Assembly (NCBI RefSeq): GCF_900156425.1 | Contig: NZ_FTNO01000002.1 | Coordinates: 1 to 64,000, forward strand | Origin: Haladaptatus litoreus | GTDB taxonomy: Archaea > Halobacteriota > Halobacteria > Halobacteriales > Haladaptataceae | DNA: 64,000 nucleotides | Direction of reading: 5' to 3' | Part shown: one piece after another, positions 16,416-25,591 of the stretch | How the letters are laid out: each line of letters begins with the position of its first letter | Numbering within the stretch: the first letter of the stretch is position 1 | Program-made: the position numbers and the translations under genes | Notes under the pieces: generated by a model | What the model saw: the letters and a program-made list of their open reading frames with translations, nothing else | Told to the model about the DNA's origin: nothing | The model's database searches: none

Positions 16416-18388
16416 AGTTCCGTCTCCAGCACTCGCTCGACCTTTTTCAGGGTTCGTTCCCACGTCGCTCGCTTCGAGAAGACGTGGTTCTCGTCGGGAT
16501 AGTAATCCGCGTCGAACTCCTTGCCGAGGTCGGTCAGGCTTTCGACGACGAGGTCTAACTGTTCGAAGTTGACGTAGCGGTCGCCGGTTCCGTGGAAGTT
16601 GTACAGCGGAACTTCGTAGTTGTCCATGTGCGTCGCGGGCGATGCTTCGGCCCAGCGGTCGGGCACCTCCCACGGTTCGCCGCCCATCCGGAGCACTTCC
16701 GCGGAGGCGGCACGCGGGTATTTGGTTTCCTCGGCCCAGTCGCGGTACAGTTCGAGGTCGGCGAGTCCGGCGAGGTTGATTCCCAGCGCGAACACGTCCG
16801 GGTGCGTGCCGAGCACCTGAAGCGTGGCGTAGCCACCATAGGAGAGTCCCCAGACGGCGACCGAATCGGCATCGACGTAGTCGAGTCCTTTCAGAAACTC
16901 ACCCGCCCGGGCCACGTCCTCTATTTCGTCCGCGCCGCGGACGCCCGCGATGGCTTGGCGGAACTCCCGTCCGTAGCCGATTCCGCCGCGGTAATTGACG
17001 AACAGGCCGACGTAGCCCTTTTCCGCGAGATACTGGTGGAACGTGTAGAAGAGGCTGTACGAGCGCGAGGGATGCCAGCCGTCGCGCATCTGCCGCATTG
17101 GGCCGCCGTGCACGCAGACGACGGCAGGGAGGTCTGTCGCGTCGTCCGCGACTGTATTTGATTTCCGCGGGTCGAGCAGATAGCCGTCGATGCATCGGCC
17201 CGCGCTTTCGAACTCGATTCGCTCGGGTTCGACCAGCGGAACCGGCCACGATTCGACTGCGGACTGGGTGAGTCGGTGAGTTTCGTCGCCGACATCGACG
17301 GTATCGACGCGGATTTCCGGCGAACGTTGGGCGTCGGCGTGCAGATATGCAAGACCGTCGCCCGACGGCGACGGTCTTGGATAGACGTTCGTACCGGCGG
17401 CTTCGACGAGGGGTTCGGTTTCGCCCGAAAGAGTGACGGAGAAAATGTGGCGTTCTCCGAAATCGTTTCTGTTCGAAGAGAATACGAGCGTTTCGTCGTC
17501 AATCCACTGCGGTGTTCCGTCGGCGACACCCTTGTCCTCGAAGGTTCCCTCCGTGAGTTGTGTTCGTTCGCCCGTTTCGGTGTCCACGACGTGAATGTGG
17601 TCCCAGCCATCGAGCGGGAGAGCGAGCGCGATTCGGGTTCCGTCGGGCGAGACTTCGGGTGCACCCTGCGAGACGACACCGCGTTCGCGGTCGATTTCCC
17701 GCGCGAGAATGGTTTCTTCGCCGTCCTCCGGGTCAACTGCGACGATTCGCCGGACACGGCCGCCTTCGCCTCGCTGGTCGAAAACGACTCGCCCGTCGGC
17801 TAACCACGTCGGATTTTGACTCGCCATCGTGTCGCGGGTGCGCCACACCAGTTCGTCGGCTTCGACATTTATCACGCCGACCTGCGTCGTTTCGTCGTCA
17901 ACGAATCGGTAGGCGAGATGGGTATCGCCGTCAGACCACGCGAACATTCTGGATTCGGCGAGGAACGGGCCGCGCTCCGGCGCGTCGTAGGTTCGTTCGC
18001 TTCCGGTCGCAACGTCACGAACGACAGGGCGGCCATCGCGGTAGAACGCGAACCGCGACCCGTCGTTCGACCACGTGTACGCCTCTCGGTCGTCCGGCCC
18101 GGCGATGAGTCTGCTGGTCGTCTGTCCGTTCGGGTCGGCCAGAAAGAGGTCACCCTCGTCCGTGGCGACGAGCAGTTCCGCGGCGGTCGGCGACCACGAA
18201 ATTTCGGTGACGAAGCCGTTCTCAGGTGAGAACCGCCACGTCCGTTCTCCGGTGCGGTCGGAGACGAACAGGGCTTTTCCGTCGTCTTCGTACAGCGTGA
18301 CGGCGAGAAACTCACCGTCGCAAGACCACGAAGGGGGAGCAGGATACTCCACATCGAGCACGTCAGAGAGAGTGAGGTTCGATGGCAT
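16412..18388 (-). CDS. S9-family serine peptidase (prolyl oligopeptidase/acylaminoacyl-peptidase type)
   Basis: This 658-aa protein has an N-terminal WD40-like beta-propeller (about 1-380, with repeated YLHAD/SPDGTRIA-type blades) and a C-terminal alpha/beta hydrolase. The nucleophile is in GLSYGG, the acid in GTGDRYV and the His in DENHVFS. The propeller restricts access to short peptides. There is no signal peptide. It overlaps dppA by four bases, so it probably completes the breakdown of imported peptides. A 13-bp perfect inverted repeat sits inside the gene at 17350-17379. Confidence 0.92.
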   Translation of the reverse strand: MPSNLTLSDVLDVEYPAPPSWSCDGEFLAVTLYEDDGKALFVSDRTGERTWRFSPENGFVTEISWSPTAAELLVATDEGDLFLADPNGQTTSRLIAGPDDREAYTWSNDGSRFAFYRDGRPVVRDVATGSERTYDAPERGPFLAESRMFAWSDGDTHLAYRFVDDETTQVGVINVEADELVWRTRDTMASQNPTWLADGRVVFDQRGEGGRVRRIVAVDPEDGEETILAREIDRERGVVSQGAPEVSPDGTRIALALPLDGWDHIHVVDTETGERTQLTEGTFEDKGVADGTPQWIDDETLVFSSNRNDFGERHIFSVTLSGETEPLVEAAGTNVYPRPSPSGDGLAYLHADAQRSPEIRVDTVDVGDETHRLTQSAVESWPVPLVEPERIEFESAGRCIDGYLLDPRKSNTVADDATDLPAVVCVHGGPMRQMRDGWHPSRSYSLFYTFHQYLAEKGYVGLFVNYRGGIGYGREFRQAIAGVRGADEIEDVARAGEFLKGLDYVDADSVAVWGLSYGGYATLQVLGTHPDVFALGINLAGLADLELYRDWAEETKYPRAASAEVLRMGGEPWEVPDRWAEASPATHMDNYEVPLYNFHGTGDRYVNFEQLDLVVESLTDLGKEFDADYYPDENHVFSKRATWERTLKKVERVLETEL

Positions 18389-18464
18389 ACCAACCTAATT
18401 TACGCACACCCTCAAAGCGATTCCCAATCCGACGAGGGTTCGAATCGAATACATTTTTAATACG

Positions 18465-19190
18465 TTAGTAGTTTCGTCCCGAGAGTTTCGTCAGAAATGC
18501 GTCGAGCACTTTCTGTTCGCCTTTTCGAAGGTGTTCGAGGAACGTCGGGCCGCTGATACCGAAATCGTCCGCGATAGCGTTCGCCGACACCTCGCGGGGC
18601 CAGTTGTAGTAGCCAACGTCGTGCGCTTCGAACAGGCATTCCATCTGGCGCGCAGAAAGCGAGTCGTAAATTTGGTCGCTGGTGTCGGCAAATTCGACGT
18701 TGTCGTGGGGGTCTACCTCGTGGATAGCTTCCAGCGTGATGTCGTATTCCTCTTCGAGGCGAGCGAACACGGATTCCAGTCGGTCTGCGCGGACGAGGAC
18801 AGTCCACTGTTCGTACCCGCCAGTAATGTGAACCGGTTCGATGGGCATGAACTCCGAGTTGACGATTTCGGGGACGATGCTGGACGCGCGTTCGTAGGTG
18901 ACGACGACGCGGGCGCGACTGCCGCCGTCTTTCAGGATGGCCGTGCTCTCGACGACCCGGTGGGCGTCGATAGCTTCCACGAACGTTTCGATGTCGTGGT
19001 CGCCCTCCGAAACGAGAATGAAATCGCCTTTGACCGTCTCGTCGGTCGGATAGAGCGATTTTTCTAAAATGTGGGTTCCGTCGTACTCGTCGGTCACCTC
19101 CAGCGTCCAACAACCGGGATGCCAGAGTTTGAGTTCGACCTGCCGATAGGACGCCCCATCGTGTTGGTCTTTAACGTGGATGACACTCAT
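18465..19190 (-). CDS. HTH_10 (Bat-type) transcriptional regulator
   Basis: This 241-aa protein has an N-terminal sensory-like region and a C-terminal HTH_10 domain of the bacterio-opsin-activator type (about 180-240), marked by LSARQMECLFEAHDVGYY and VSANAIADDFGIS. Such proteins are haloarchaeal DNA-binding regulators. It lies just upstream of the S9-dppA pair on the same strand (gap 76 bp), so it could control them, but this is inference. Confidence 0.88.
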   Translation of the reverse strand: MSVIHVKDQHDGASYRQVELKLWHPGCWTLEVTDEYDGTHILEKSLYPTDETVKGDFILVSEGDHDIETFVEAIDAHRVVESTAILKDGGSRARVVVTYERASSIVPEIVNSEFMPIEPVHITGGYEQWTVLVRADRLESVFARLEEEYDITLEAIHEVDPHDNVEFADTSDQIYDSLSARQMECLFEAHDVGYYNWPREVSANAIADDFGISGPTFLEHLRKGEQKVLDAFLTKLSGRNY

Positions 19191-19236
19191 GGCATGTGAT
19201 TACGCCACACGGTAAAAAATTTGTGGATTTTCCGAT

Positions 19237-19437
19237 TTACGTTTTGCGCTGGGCGGCCCACACCGCAGTCGCACCCAGAAGAATCGCGGGGACCAGCGGC
19301 ACCACGATGTACGCGAACTTGAACGGCAAATACGGCGGATTGATGTAGATGAGGAGGGGCGCGATAATGAACGCGATCACCATCACGGCGACCAGAATCC
19401 AGCCGCTTCGCCCGAACTCCCTGCTTTCAGTCATCAT
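19237..19437 (-). CDS. Small two-helix membrane protein
   Basis: This 66-aa protein has two hydrophobic helices (about 12-30 and 40-60) joined by a short Pro-rich loop. Its start shares the ATGA overlap with the alcohol dehydrogenase-like gene upstream, implying co-translation. No family was recognised. Confidence 0.72.
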   Translation of the reverse strand: MMTESREFGRSGWILVAVMVIAFIIAPLLIYINPPYLPFKFAYIVVPLVPAILLGATAVWAAQRKT

Positions 19438-20474
19438 AGTTCACTGTCGGGTTTGACGACGACCTTTCCGAACCCGTCGCGGTTTTCGAGCATTTCGTGG
19501 GCGCGCGCCGTCTCGCTCATCGGGAGCACGTCCCGAATTTTCGGTTCGAACGTGCCGTCCCACACCAGTTCCAGCGCGTCGTCCGCCTCGCCGTGGGAGG
19601 CCATCGTGGAACCGATGACGGACAGCTGGTTCCAGAAGATGCGGTTGATGTCGGTTTCCGGTCGTCCACCTGTGGTCGCCCCGCAGGTCAGAATCCGTCC
19701 GCCTTTGGCGAGACTCTTCAGGGAGTCCTGCCACGTCGCCGCGCCGACGTGGTCAACGACGACATCCACGCCGCGTTTTCCGGTCAACTCGCGGATTTGC
19801 TCGACGAAATCGTCGTCCTCGTAGTTGATGGCGTAGTCCGCGCCGAGTTCGCGCGCGTGGTCTAATTTCTCCTCGCTGCTGCCGGTCGCGTACACCGTCG
19901 CTCCGGCGTAATCCGCGACTTGGACGGCGGCGTGCCCCACGCCCCCGGACGCGCCGAGAACCAACACTTTCTCGCCGGGGCGAACGTCACCCCGAGTCAG
20001 GAGCATGCGCCACGCAGTCTGGAAGACGAGTGGCGCTGCGGCGGCGGTTTCCCACGAAACGCCGTCTGGAACCGGAAGCAGGTTGTCCTCGGGCATCGTC
20101 GCGAGTTCGCTGTGAATCCCGCGGACGTGTTCGCCGATGACGTGGTATTTTACACACATCGAGTGCTGGCCGTGGCGGCAGAACTCGCATTTCCCGCAAC
20201 TGACGCCCGCCGAGAGGGCGACTCTGTCACCGGGTTCGAACCGAGTCACGTCCTCGCCGACGTCGACGACTTCGCCCGCCCCGTCACTGCCGGGGATGTG
20301 CGGCATATCGAGCGAGAGGCCGGGAAGCCCTCTGCGCGTCCACACGTCCAAGTGGTTCAGCGCACCCGCTTTCACGTCGATGAGAACCTCGTTTCGTGCC
20401 GGTTCCGGGTCGGGGAACTCCGCGTAGTCGATAACCTCCGTCCCGCCGTGTCCTTCGAACTGGACGGCTTTCAT
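19434..20474 (-). CDS. Zinc-binding alcohol dehydrogenase / quinone oxidoreductase (MDR superfamily)
   Basis: This 346-aa protein has a GroES-like N-terminal domain with GVSCGKCEFCRHGQHSMC, the structural-zinc cysteine lobe, and a Rossmann domain with GASGGVGHAAVQ for NAD(P). It should oxidise or reduce small alcohols, aldehydes or quinones; the substrate is not visible. The next gene, a small membrane protein, overlaps its stop codon. Confidence 0.9.
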   Translation of the reverse strand: MKAVQFEGHGGTEVIDYAEFPDPEPARNEVLIDVKAGALNHLDVWTRRGLPGLSLDMPHIPGSDGAGEVVDVGEDVTRFEPGDRVALSAGVSCGKCEFCRHGQHSMCVKYHVIGEHVRGIHSELATMPEDNLLPVPDGVSWETAAAAPLVFQTAWRMLLTRGDVRPGEKVLVLGASGGVGHAAVQVADYAGATVYATGSSEEKLDHARELGADYAINYEDDDFVEQIRELTGKRGVDVVVDHVGAATWQDSLKSLAKGGRILTCGATTGGRPETDINRIFWNQLSVIGSTMASHGEADDALELVWDGTFEPKIRDVLPMSETARAHEMLENRDGFGKVVVKPDSEL

Positions 20475-20560
20475 GTGCGGTATGTCGGATGGGAGGGCTA
20501 AAACTGTACCTCAACGGACTCGCCGACGATTTTTAGAGGTCGCAACGGAAACGAACAGCC

Positions 20561-21244
20561 ATGGTCGATTTTCAGTCGCGCGACACGCGCCGCGCACCGG
20601 TCAACGAGGAGGACGAGACAGAGGACGAAACTGCCGAAAAAAACGAAGACAGTGACGGACGGAACGAAAACGAAGAACGACAAGGCGACGAGCAGCAACA
20701 CGACGCCGAGCATCAACACGACGATGACGAGCAGCAGCACGACGACCAACACCACCACGTCCACGATAGGGGCGAACTCGGCTTCGGCGTCGTCACCGTC
20801 TCCTCTTCGCGTTCACTGGACGAAGATTCTGCGGGGGATGCAATCGCCGAACTGGTCGAAAACGACGGACACGACACGGTGACGCGAGAACTCGTTCCGG
20901 ACGACTACGACACGATACAGAAAACCGTGGACAACCTCATCGGGCGAAAGGACGTGGACGTGGTCGTGACAACCGGTGGAACCGGCGTCACGCCCGACGA
21001 CGTGACCATCGAGGCGGTGACCCGACTGCTCGAAAAGGAACTGCCCGGATTCGGCGAACTGTTTCGCACGCTTTCCTACGACGAAATCGGAACGAAAGTC
21101 GTCGGAACGCGGGCGACGGCGGGCGTCGTAGACGGCGTCGTCGTCTGCTGTCTCCCCGGCAGTGAAAATGCGGTTCGACTCGGAACCGAAGAGATTCTGC
21201 TTCCGGAAGTCGGCCACCTCGTCGGACTGTCCGGGCGAGAGTAG
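20561..21244 (+). CDS. moaB: MoaB/Mog-type molybdopterin-binding protein with His/acidic N-terminal tail
   Basis: This 227-aa protein carries a standard MoCF-biosynthesis domain at about 70-225, with TTGGTGVTPDDVT for molybdopterin/ATP binding and a final LPGSENAVRLG block. MoaB/Mog adenylates molybdopterin during cofactor assembly. The first 65 residues are unusual: almost only Asp, Glu, Gln, Asn and His, ending in a dense His cluster (positions about 52-68). This tail resembles metal-binding tails of metallochaperones, so nickel or molybdenum-related metal handling is possible. A TATA-like TTTTTAG about 30 bp upstream suggests a near-leaderless transcript. Confidence 0.88.
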   Translation: MVDFQSRDTRRAPVNEEDETEDETAEKNEDSDGRNENEERQGDEQQHDAEHQHDDDEQQHDDQHHHVHDRGELGFGVVTVSSSRSLDEDSAGDAIAELVENDGHDTVTRELVPDDYDTIQKTVDNLIGRKDVDVVVTTGGTGVTPDDVTIEAVTRLLEKELPGFGELFRTLSYDEIGTKVVGTRATAGVVDGVVVCCLPGSENAVRLGTEEILLPEVGHLVGLSGRE

Positions 21245-21273
21245 AGAACGAAAAAGAACAGAAAGGTCGAACC

Positions 21274-22092
21274 TCAGAGACGAAGCGGTTCCGCCATTTC
21301 CCACCGCGAGGAGAACTGATTGTTGACGTTCGCCGCAAATTCTGGGTCTTTGAGGTCGATCATGGCGAACGCCTCGCCCGGCGACAGCGGATTAGCAACC
21401 TCGATGCACACCTCGATGTCGTCGATGAGGTTGAACGTCCCGTCGAGTTTTGGCGTCGTTCGCACCGAAAACTTCGGGTGGTCGGAGAGCGTCGTCGCAT
21501 AGCGGTCGCCGACGCTCGGCGGGAGTGTCCGAACGAGTTCCGGCGACATGAGCACCGACACTTCGACGTCGCGGTCGAGTGCGCGTTCGATGTGCTCGGT
21601 GACGGTTTCGCCGACGTCGCCGATGTCGAACGTCGGCGACACCCGCCCGGCGACCATGACGATTCGCTCTTCGGCGGCGTCCAACCGTTCGACCAGTAGT
21701 TCGAGCGATTCGTCCGGACCGACCGCCGCCGTCCAAAACCCTTCTTCGATGGGCGGTTCGGCGGTGTCGAGTTCGGTGCTCAACTCGTCTACGATGCCTT
21801 CGTACTGCTCCGCCTTCGCGTCCAGTTCTTGCAATTTGTCGTCCAACAGTCGGTCGAGCGCGGTGCTCGGTTCGACCGCGACGTACTTTTTCGGCCGACT
21901 CGCGCTCTGGCTGCGGACGAGATTGTGCGTCTCCAAACTGTTGAGAACGTCGTATATCCTCCCCATTGGCACCTCGCTCGCGCGCGACAGTTCCTTGGCC
22001 GTGGTCGGCCCCGTGTTCAACAGTGCCCGATACACCCGCGCTTCGTATTCCGAGAGCCCTAAATCGCGGAGACTTGCCATATCTGTTGACAT
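21274..22092 (-). CDS. TrmB-family transcriptional regulator
   Basis: This 272-aa protein begins with a winged helix (about 8-75: LGLSEYEARVYRALL and SRASEVPMGRIYDVLNSLE), followed by a coiled coil and the TrmB sugar-binding-type C-terminal domain. TrmB proteins repress or activate sugar and central-metabolism genes according to bound ligand. It faces away from the neighbouring moaB gene. Confidence 0.9.
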   Translation of the reverse strand: MSTDMASLRDLGLSEYEARVYRALLNTGPTTAKELSRASEVPMGRIYDVLNSLETHNLVRSQSASRPKKYVAVEPSTALDRLLDDKLQELDAKAEQYEGIVDELSTELDTAEPPIEEGFWTAAVGPDESLELLVERLDAAEERIVMVAGRVSPTFDIGDVGETVTEHIERALDRDVEVSVLMSPELVRTLPPSVGDRYATTLSDHPKFSVRTTPKLDGTFNLIDDIEVCIEVANPLSPGEAFAMIDLKDPEFAANVNNQFSSRWEMAEPLRL

Positions 22093-22170
22093 TACGCTGA
22101 CTCTATAAAAACGCTCCGTGCGTTCGCCGAGATTTCAACCGCATGCTTGTTTTTATCCACTATATTCATT

Positions 22171-23865
22171 TTAAAAGAAACTCGTTGCGAGTTCGTTCAG
22201 TTCGACGGGCGTGCTCGCGGGGTCGGACACCGTCCCCTCGGCCACGAGGTAGGCGTGCCCGCCTTCCAGTTCGGCGCGGATGGCATCCCTACCGCCCGCA
22301 CCGCTTGCGTCAGTCGCGTTCGGAACGACGACTTTCTCGTGGTCGGCGATACGAAGTCCCGCGCGGTGGAGGTCTGACCCTGCTGGAGCGGCGACCACGA
22401 CCTGAAGCGGTTTTCTGCAGACGCGGGATGCGGCGGTGCCGTAGCCCGCGACCTGCACGCCGATTCTGTCCGCTGCGCCAGCGAACGCACCGAGGGCCTC
22501 CCGCGCTGCCTCCTCGTAGCGCGATTCGCCGGTGAGAATCGAGAGGTCGACCAACGCATCTGCGAACGCGGCGTTTCCATCGACTGGGCGGAGCGGTCGG
22601 TCGAGCAATCCCAAGCCCTCCATCGGCCCGTCCACGAACGCGCCGTCGTCCTGTTGGAGCGTGTCGATGGCGTAGTCAGCGACTTCGCGTGCAGTGTCGA
22701 GGTAATCGGAACCGTCCCCGTCGTTCTCATCGCCGAGCACCTGCACTGCGGTCGTGAACGCCCGAGTGACGTGTGCGTGGTCGGCGAGTAAACCGGATTC
22801 GACCGGTTCTTCGCCGGAATTTTCATAATGGACGACCGCGCCGTCGTCCACGAGCGAGTCGAGGAAGGAAAGCGTTCGCTCCGCGTAGCGACGGGCGTAG
22901 TCGTCGTCCGTGTAGGCCGTGAAAGTGAGCAAGGCGTCGGCGGCCAGCGCGTTCCAGTCCGCGAAGGCAGTTGAGTCGACGTCGGGCGAATCCCCGCTTT
23001 CGCGGTCGCTCGCGTCGCCACCGTAGTATCCGTCGCCGGGTTGTTGACTGCCGCCGAAGGCGTCGCCGTTCCAGAGCGTCGTCGTGAGATACTCGATGGT
23101 TTTCTCGGCGGGATTGCGGTAGCGCTCCTCGCCCGTGTACAGGTAGGCGTTCGCGTAGGCGCGCACGAGTGCGGCGTTCGCGTCGAGCACCTTTTCGTGG
23201 TGAATGTCGTTCCAGTCGCGGGTTCCGGCGTAGCGGAAAAAGCCGCCGTCGTAGTCGTCGAACAGGTTCGCCGTGATGGGCGACAGTGTGGCGAGTGCGC
23301 GCTCTCGGTCGCGTTTCAGCGCGAACTCGATTGTTCGCGGAACCGGGAATTTGGCGTCGTCGCCCCACCCGCCATGGGTCGCGTCGAATCGGTCTTCGAC
23401 CTGCCCGACCAGTAGACGCTCGATTTCCTCGGTTACTTCCCCGGCGGGCGGATTCTGGTCGCGGACGTTTCGCGGCACCTGCGCCGCTTCTCGTCCCTTG
23501 TGCTCCCAAAGGTCGCGCACTTGCCCGACGACCTGTCGCATAGTGTCGTGGTCGAGGAAGGTTGCACCGGTGAGATGTTCGCCCTCGGGCGTGAGGAACA
23601 CGGTTGTCGGAAATCCGCCCATGTTGTATCGCTCTCGAACCCGTGGATGGCGGTCGATGTCCACCCGAATCGGAATGAACGAATCGTTGACGTTCGCCGC
23701 CAGCGTCGGTATCGAATACGTCTTCTCGTCCATCTCGTGACACCACGAACACCACCGCGCAGAAAGCGACAGGAGGATGGGTTTGTTCTCGTCTTTCGCC
23801 GCCTCGAATGCGTCCGCACCCCACTCTCGCCACTCGATTTTCGTTCGTTCCGCGGACTCGTCCAT
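22171..23865 (-). CDS. DUF255 thioredoxin-fold protein (YyaL/SPATA20-like)
   Basis: This 564-aa protein opens with a thioredoxin-like domain carrying a CxxC (Cys39-Ser-Trp-Cys42 in WCSWCHEMD), followed by an (alpha/alpha)6 barrel-like region with the family's VDGNAAFADAL stretch. Family members average about 650-700 residues, so this is a shorter version. The reaction is unknown; a redox or sugar-epimerase-like role has been suggested for the barrel. Confidence 0.88.
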   Translation of the reverse strand: MDESAERTKIEWREWGADAFEAAKDENKPILLSLSARWCSWCHEMDEKTYSIPTLAANVNDSFIPIRVDIDRHPRVRERYNMGGFPTTVFLTPEGEHLTGATFLDHDTMRQVVGQVRDLWEHKGREAAQVPRNVRDQNPPAGEVTEEIERLLVGQVEDRFDATHGGWGDDAKFPVPRTIEFALKRDRERALATLSPITANLFDDYDGGFFRYAGTRDWNDIHHEKVLDANAALVRAYANAYLYTGEERYRNPAEKTIEYLTTTLWNGDAFGGSQQPGDGYYGGDASDRESGDSPDVDSTAFADWNALAADALLTFTAYTDDDYARRYAERTLSFLDSLVDDGAVVHYENSGEEPVESGLLADHAHVTRAFTTAVQVLGDENDGDGSDYLDTAREVADYAIDTLQQDDGAFVDGPMEGLGLLDRPLRPVDGNAAFADALVDLSILTGESRYEEAAREALGAFAGAADRIGVQVAGYGTAASRVCRKPLQVVVAAPAGSDLHRAGLRIADHEKVVVPNATDASGAGGRDAIRAELEGGHAYLVAEGTVSDPASTPVELNELATSFF

Positions 23866-24417
23866 AAACGAGGATTTGGGATGGATGGGGAAGTGGTTTC
23901 GGAAATCGCCGAGAGAAAGACTTTTCTAGCGAAGTGTGTCAATTGTAGTGTTTAAATTATACTATTGAGCAAACGATGAGTCTGTTGTGACTACTGATGC
24001 AGGCAATACGTCACGCCCTCGCTCGGGTAGTCACTCGCCCGATGCCTTCAGGTTGCAAAAGGGCTGAGGGCGACCGCCCTCGGCCTTCAACTGATTAATT
24101 AGCTTGCAACAGACTTCGATAGGACGAGTGTCCGAGGAAAACGGCCAACCGAATTTGGGTTGGCCGGGCGCGCTCGCGTGCCCGGCCTCGGCGGCCTGGT
24201 GGATACGGGCGAACGAGAAACGAGCGACTGCAAGGAGCGAGTGACGAGTGAGGGCGATTTGTTGGCGTGATTTGCAAACAGCGTTCTTCCACCAAAATCA
24301 AAATACGGTGGCGAAAATGTGATTCGCGCCGCGCAGTCACAGCAGTAACTCCTGTGCCGGCTCTGTTGTTGTGAGTGAAGGAATAAAAATTCGCTCGACA
24401 ACCGTTTCGTCGCGTCG
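23866..24417. repeat. Intergenic region with palindromic repeat element A (about 24000-24290)
   Basis: No gene is seen in this 552-bp gap. It holds a copy of a dispersed element. Two hairpins are clear: at 24062-24085 (10-bp arms with one G-T pair, loop GACC) and at 24162-24186 (11-bp arms with one G-T pair, loop CTCG). Compared with copies at 30.5 and 46.4 kb the two hairpins occur in reverse order, and the reverse complement of copy C aligns with A over about 140 bases. So A is inserted in the opposite orientation. The right end has GAGTGAGGGCG, then GTGATTTGCAA, as in copy C. Confidence 0.75.
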
Positions 24418-24939
24418 TTATTCGTCGTGAACTTCGACCGATTCGAGGACGACGTCCGATTTTGGTTTGTCCTGCCGATTCGTGTCCACGGAGCCGATTT
24501 CCTCGACGACATCCATGCCGTCTATGACCTCGCCGAAGACGGAATGTTTGTTGTTGAGGTGCGGCGTGGCGTCCAGCGTGATGAAGAACTGCGAACCGTT
24601 GGTGTTCGGACCGGAGTTCGCCATCGACAGGATACCCTCGCTGTCGTGCTGAAGGTCGGGGTGGAACTCGTCGTCGAACTGGTAGCCGGGGCCGCCGCGA
24701 CCGGTTCCGGTCGGGTCGCCGCCCTGAATCATGAAGTCGTCGATGACGCGGTGGAAGAGCACGTCGTCGTAGAGGGGTTCGTCGGAGACTTTGTCGCCGC
24801 TTTTCGGGTCTGTCCAGTCGCGGTCGCCCGTTGCGAGTCCGACGAAGTTCTGGACGGTTCGGGGTGCGCGCTCGTCGAACAGTCGGACTTCGATGTCGCC
24901 GTGATTCGTGTGAAGCGTGGCTGTCAGGTCGTCTGCCAT
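24418..24939 (-). CDS. Cyclophilin-type peptidyl-prolyl cis-trans isomerase
   Basis: This 173-aa cytoplasmic protein is a single cyclophilin domain: [42 protein letters not shown] and HSVFGEV are conserved catalytic-core motifs. It speeds proline isomerisation during folding. The start at 24939 (MADDLT) begins exactly at the family N-terminus; the longer upstream frame lacks similarity. Confidence 0.94.
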   Translation of the reverse strand: MADDLTATLHTNHGDIEVRLFDERAPRTVQNFVGLATGDRDWTDPKSGDKVSDEPLYDDVLFHRVIDDFMIQGGDPTGTGRGGPGYQFDDEFHPDLQHDSEGILSMANSGPNTNGSQFFITLDATPHLNNKHSVFGEVIDGMDVVEEIGSVDTNRQDKPKSDVVLESVEVHDE

Positions 24940-24979
24940 AGCCGAACCGTCTACCTCCAAGGAAAAAAGGCGTTCTATC

Positions 24980-25240
24980 CTATCTGCTCGCGGTCGTGTA
25001 CAGCACTGGGGCGATAACCAGCAGTGCGAGGCCGAGGTAGGCGAAGTGCGCCGGTGCGCCCATCGCAACCACGGTGAGGAACAGCAGGCCGAACAGGATA
25101 GTGTTCAACGACAGTACCTTTCGGGACTTCAGCGGAATCGCGGCCAGCAGTGAGAGCGCGAACAGGACGAAAACCGCCTGTCCCACGTTGTATTCGATGA
25201 GGAAATCGTCAACGAGTGGGAGTGGGACGAACTCAAGCAT
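24980..25240 (-). CDS. Small membrane protein (three helices)
   Basis: This 86-aa protein has three hydrophobic segments and an N-terminal [13 protein letters not shown] that lies outside the first helix. It sits 40 bp upstream of the cyclophilin gene on the same strand. No family recognised. Confidence 0.7.
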   Translation of the reverse strand: MLEFVPLPLVDDFLIEYNVGQAVFVLFALSLLAAIPLKSRKVLSLNTILFGLLFLTVVAMGAPAHFAYLGLALLVIAPVLYTTASR

Positions 25241-25281
25241 TCCTGTCCGTGAATCGGTGTGAGTTCTCCTTTAAACTTCCG

Positions 25282-25494
25282 CTATGCCCCGCTCGACCCG
25301 GTCAGTTCCAGCGGTCTGACCCAGATGTACCAGATGAGGAGTGCGGCGGTCAGATAGCCGGTATAGAAGACGGCGGTTCCGACGAAGCCGTATCCCATCT
25401 CGGTGAGGACGTATTTCGACATTCCGGGGACGACGACACCGAGCGCCAGCGCAAGTCCGAAGCGAACCTTTCCCGCGGCGTTCTCTGTGCTCAT
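25282..25494 (-). CDS. Small membrane protein (two helices)
   Basis: This 70-aa protein has two hydrophobic helices (about 10-28 and 38-58) with a short hydrophilic loop. The start at 25494 (MSTENAAG) is chosen over upstream ATGs that overlap the divergent gene. No family recognised. Confidence 0.68.
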   Translation of the reverse strand: MSTENAAGKVRFGLALALGVVVPGMSKYVLTEMGYGFVGTAVFYTGYLTAALLIWYIWVRPLELTGSSGA

Positions 25495-25591
25495 GGCATC
25501 GGCTACGCACTGAATAGGGGTGAATCGCTCGGTTCGCACTGGGAAAATATCAAACCACAAAGTATTTGCCCAGATGTGACACGAATCTGAC

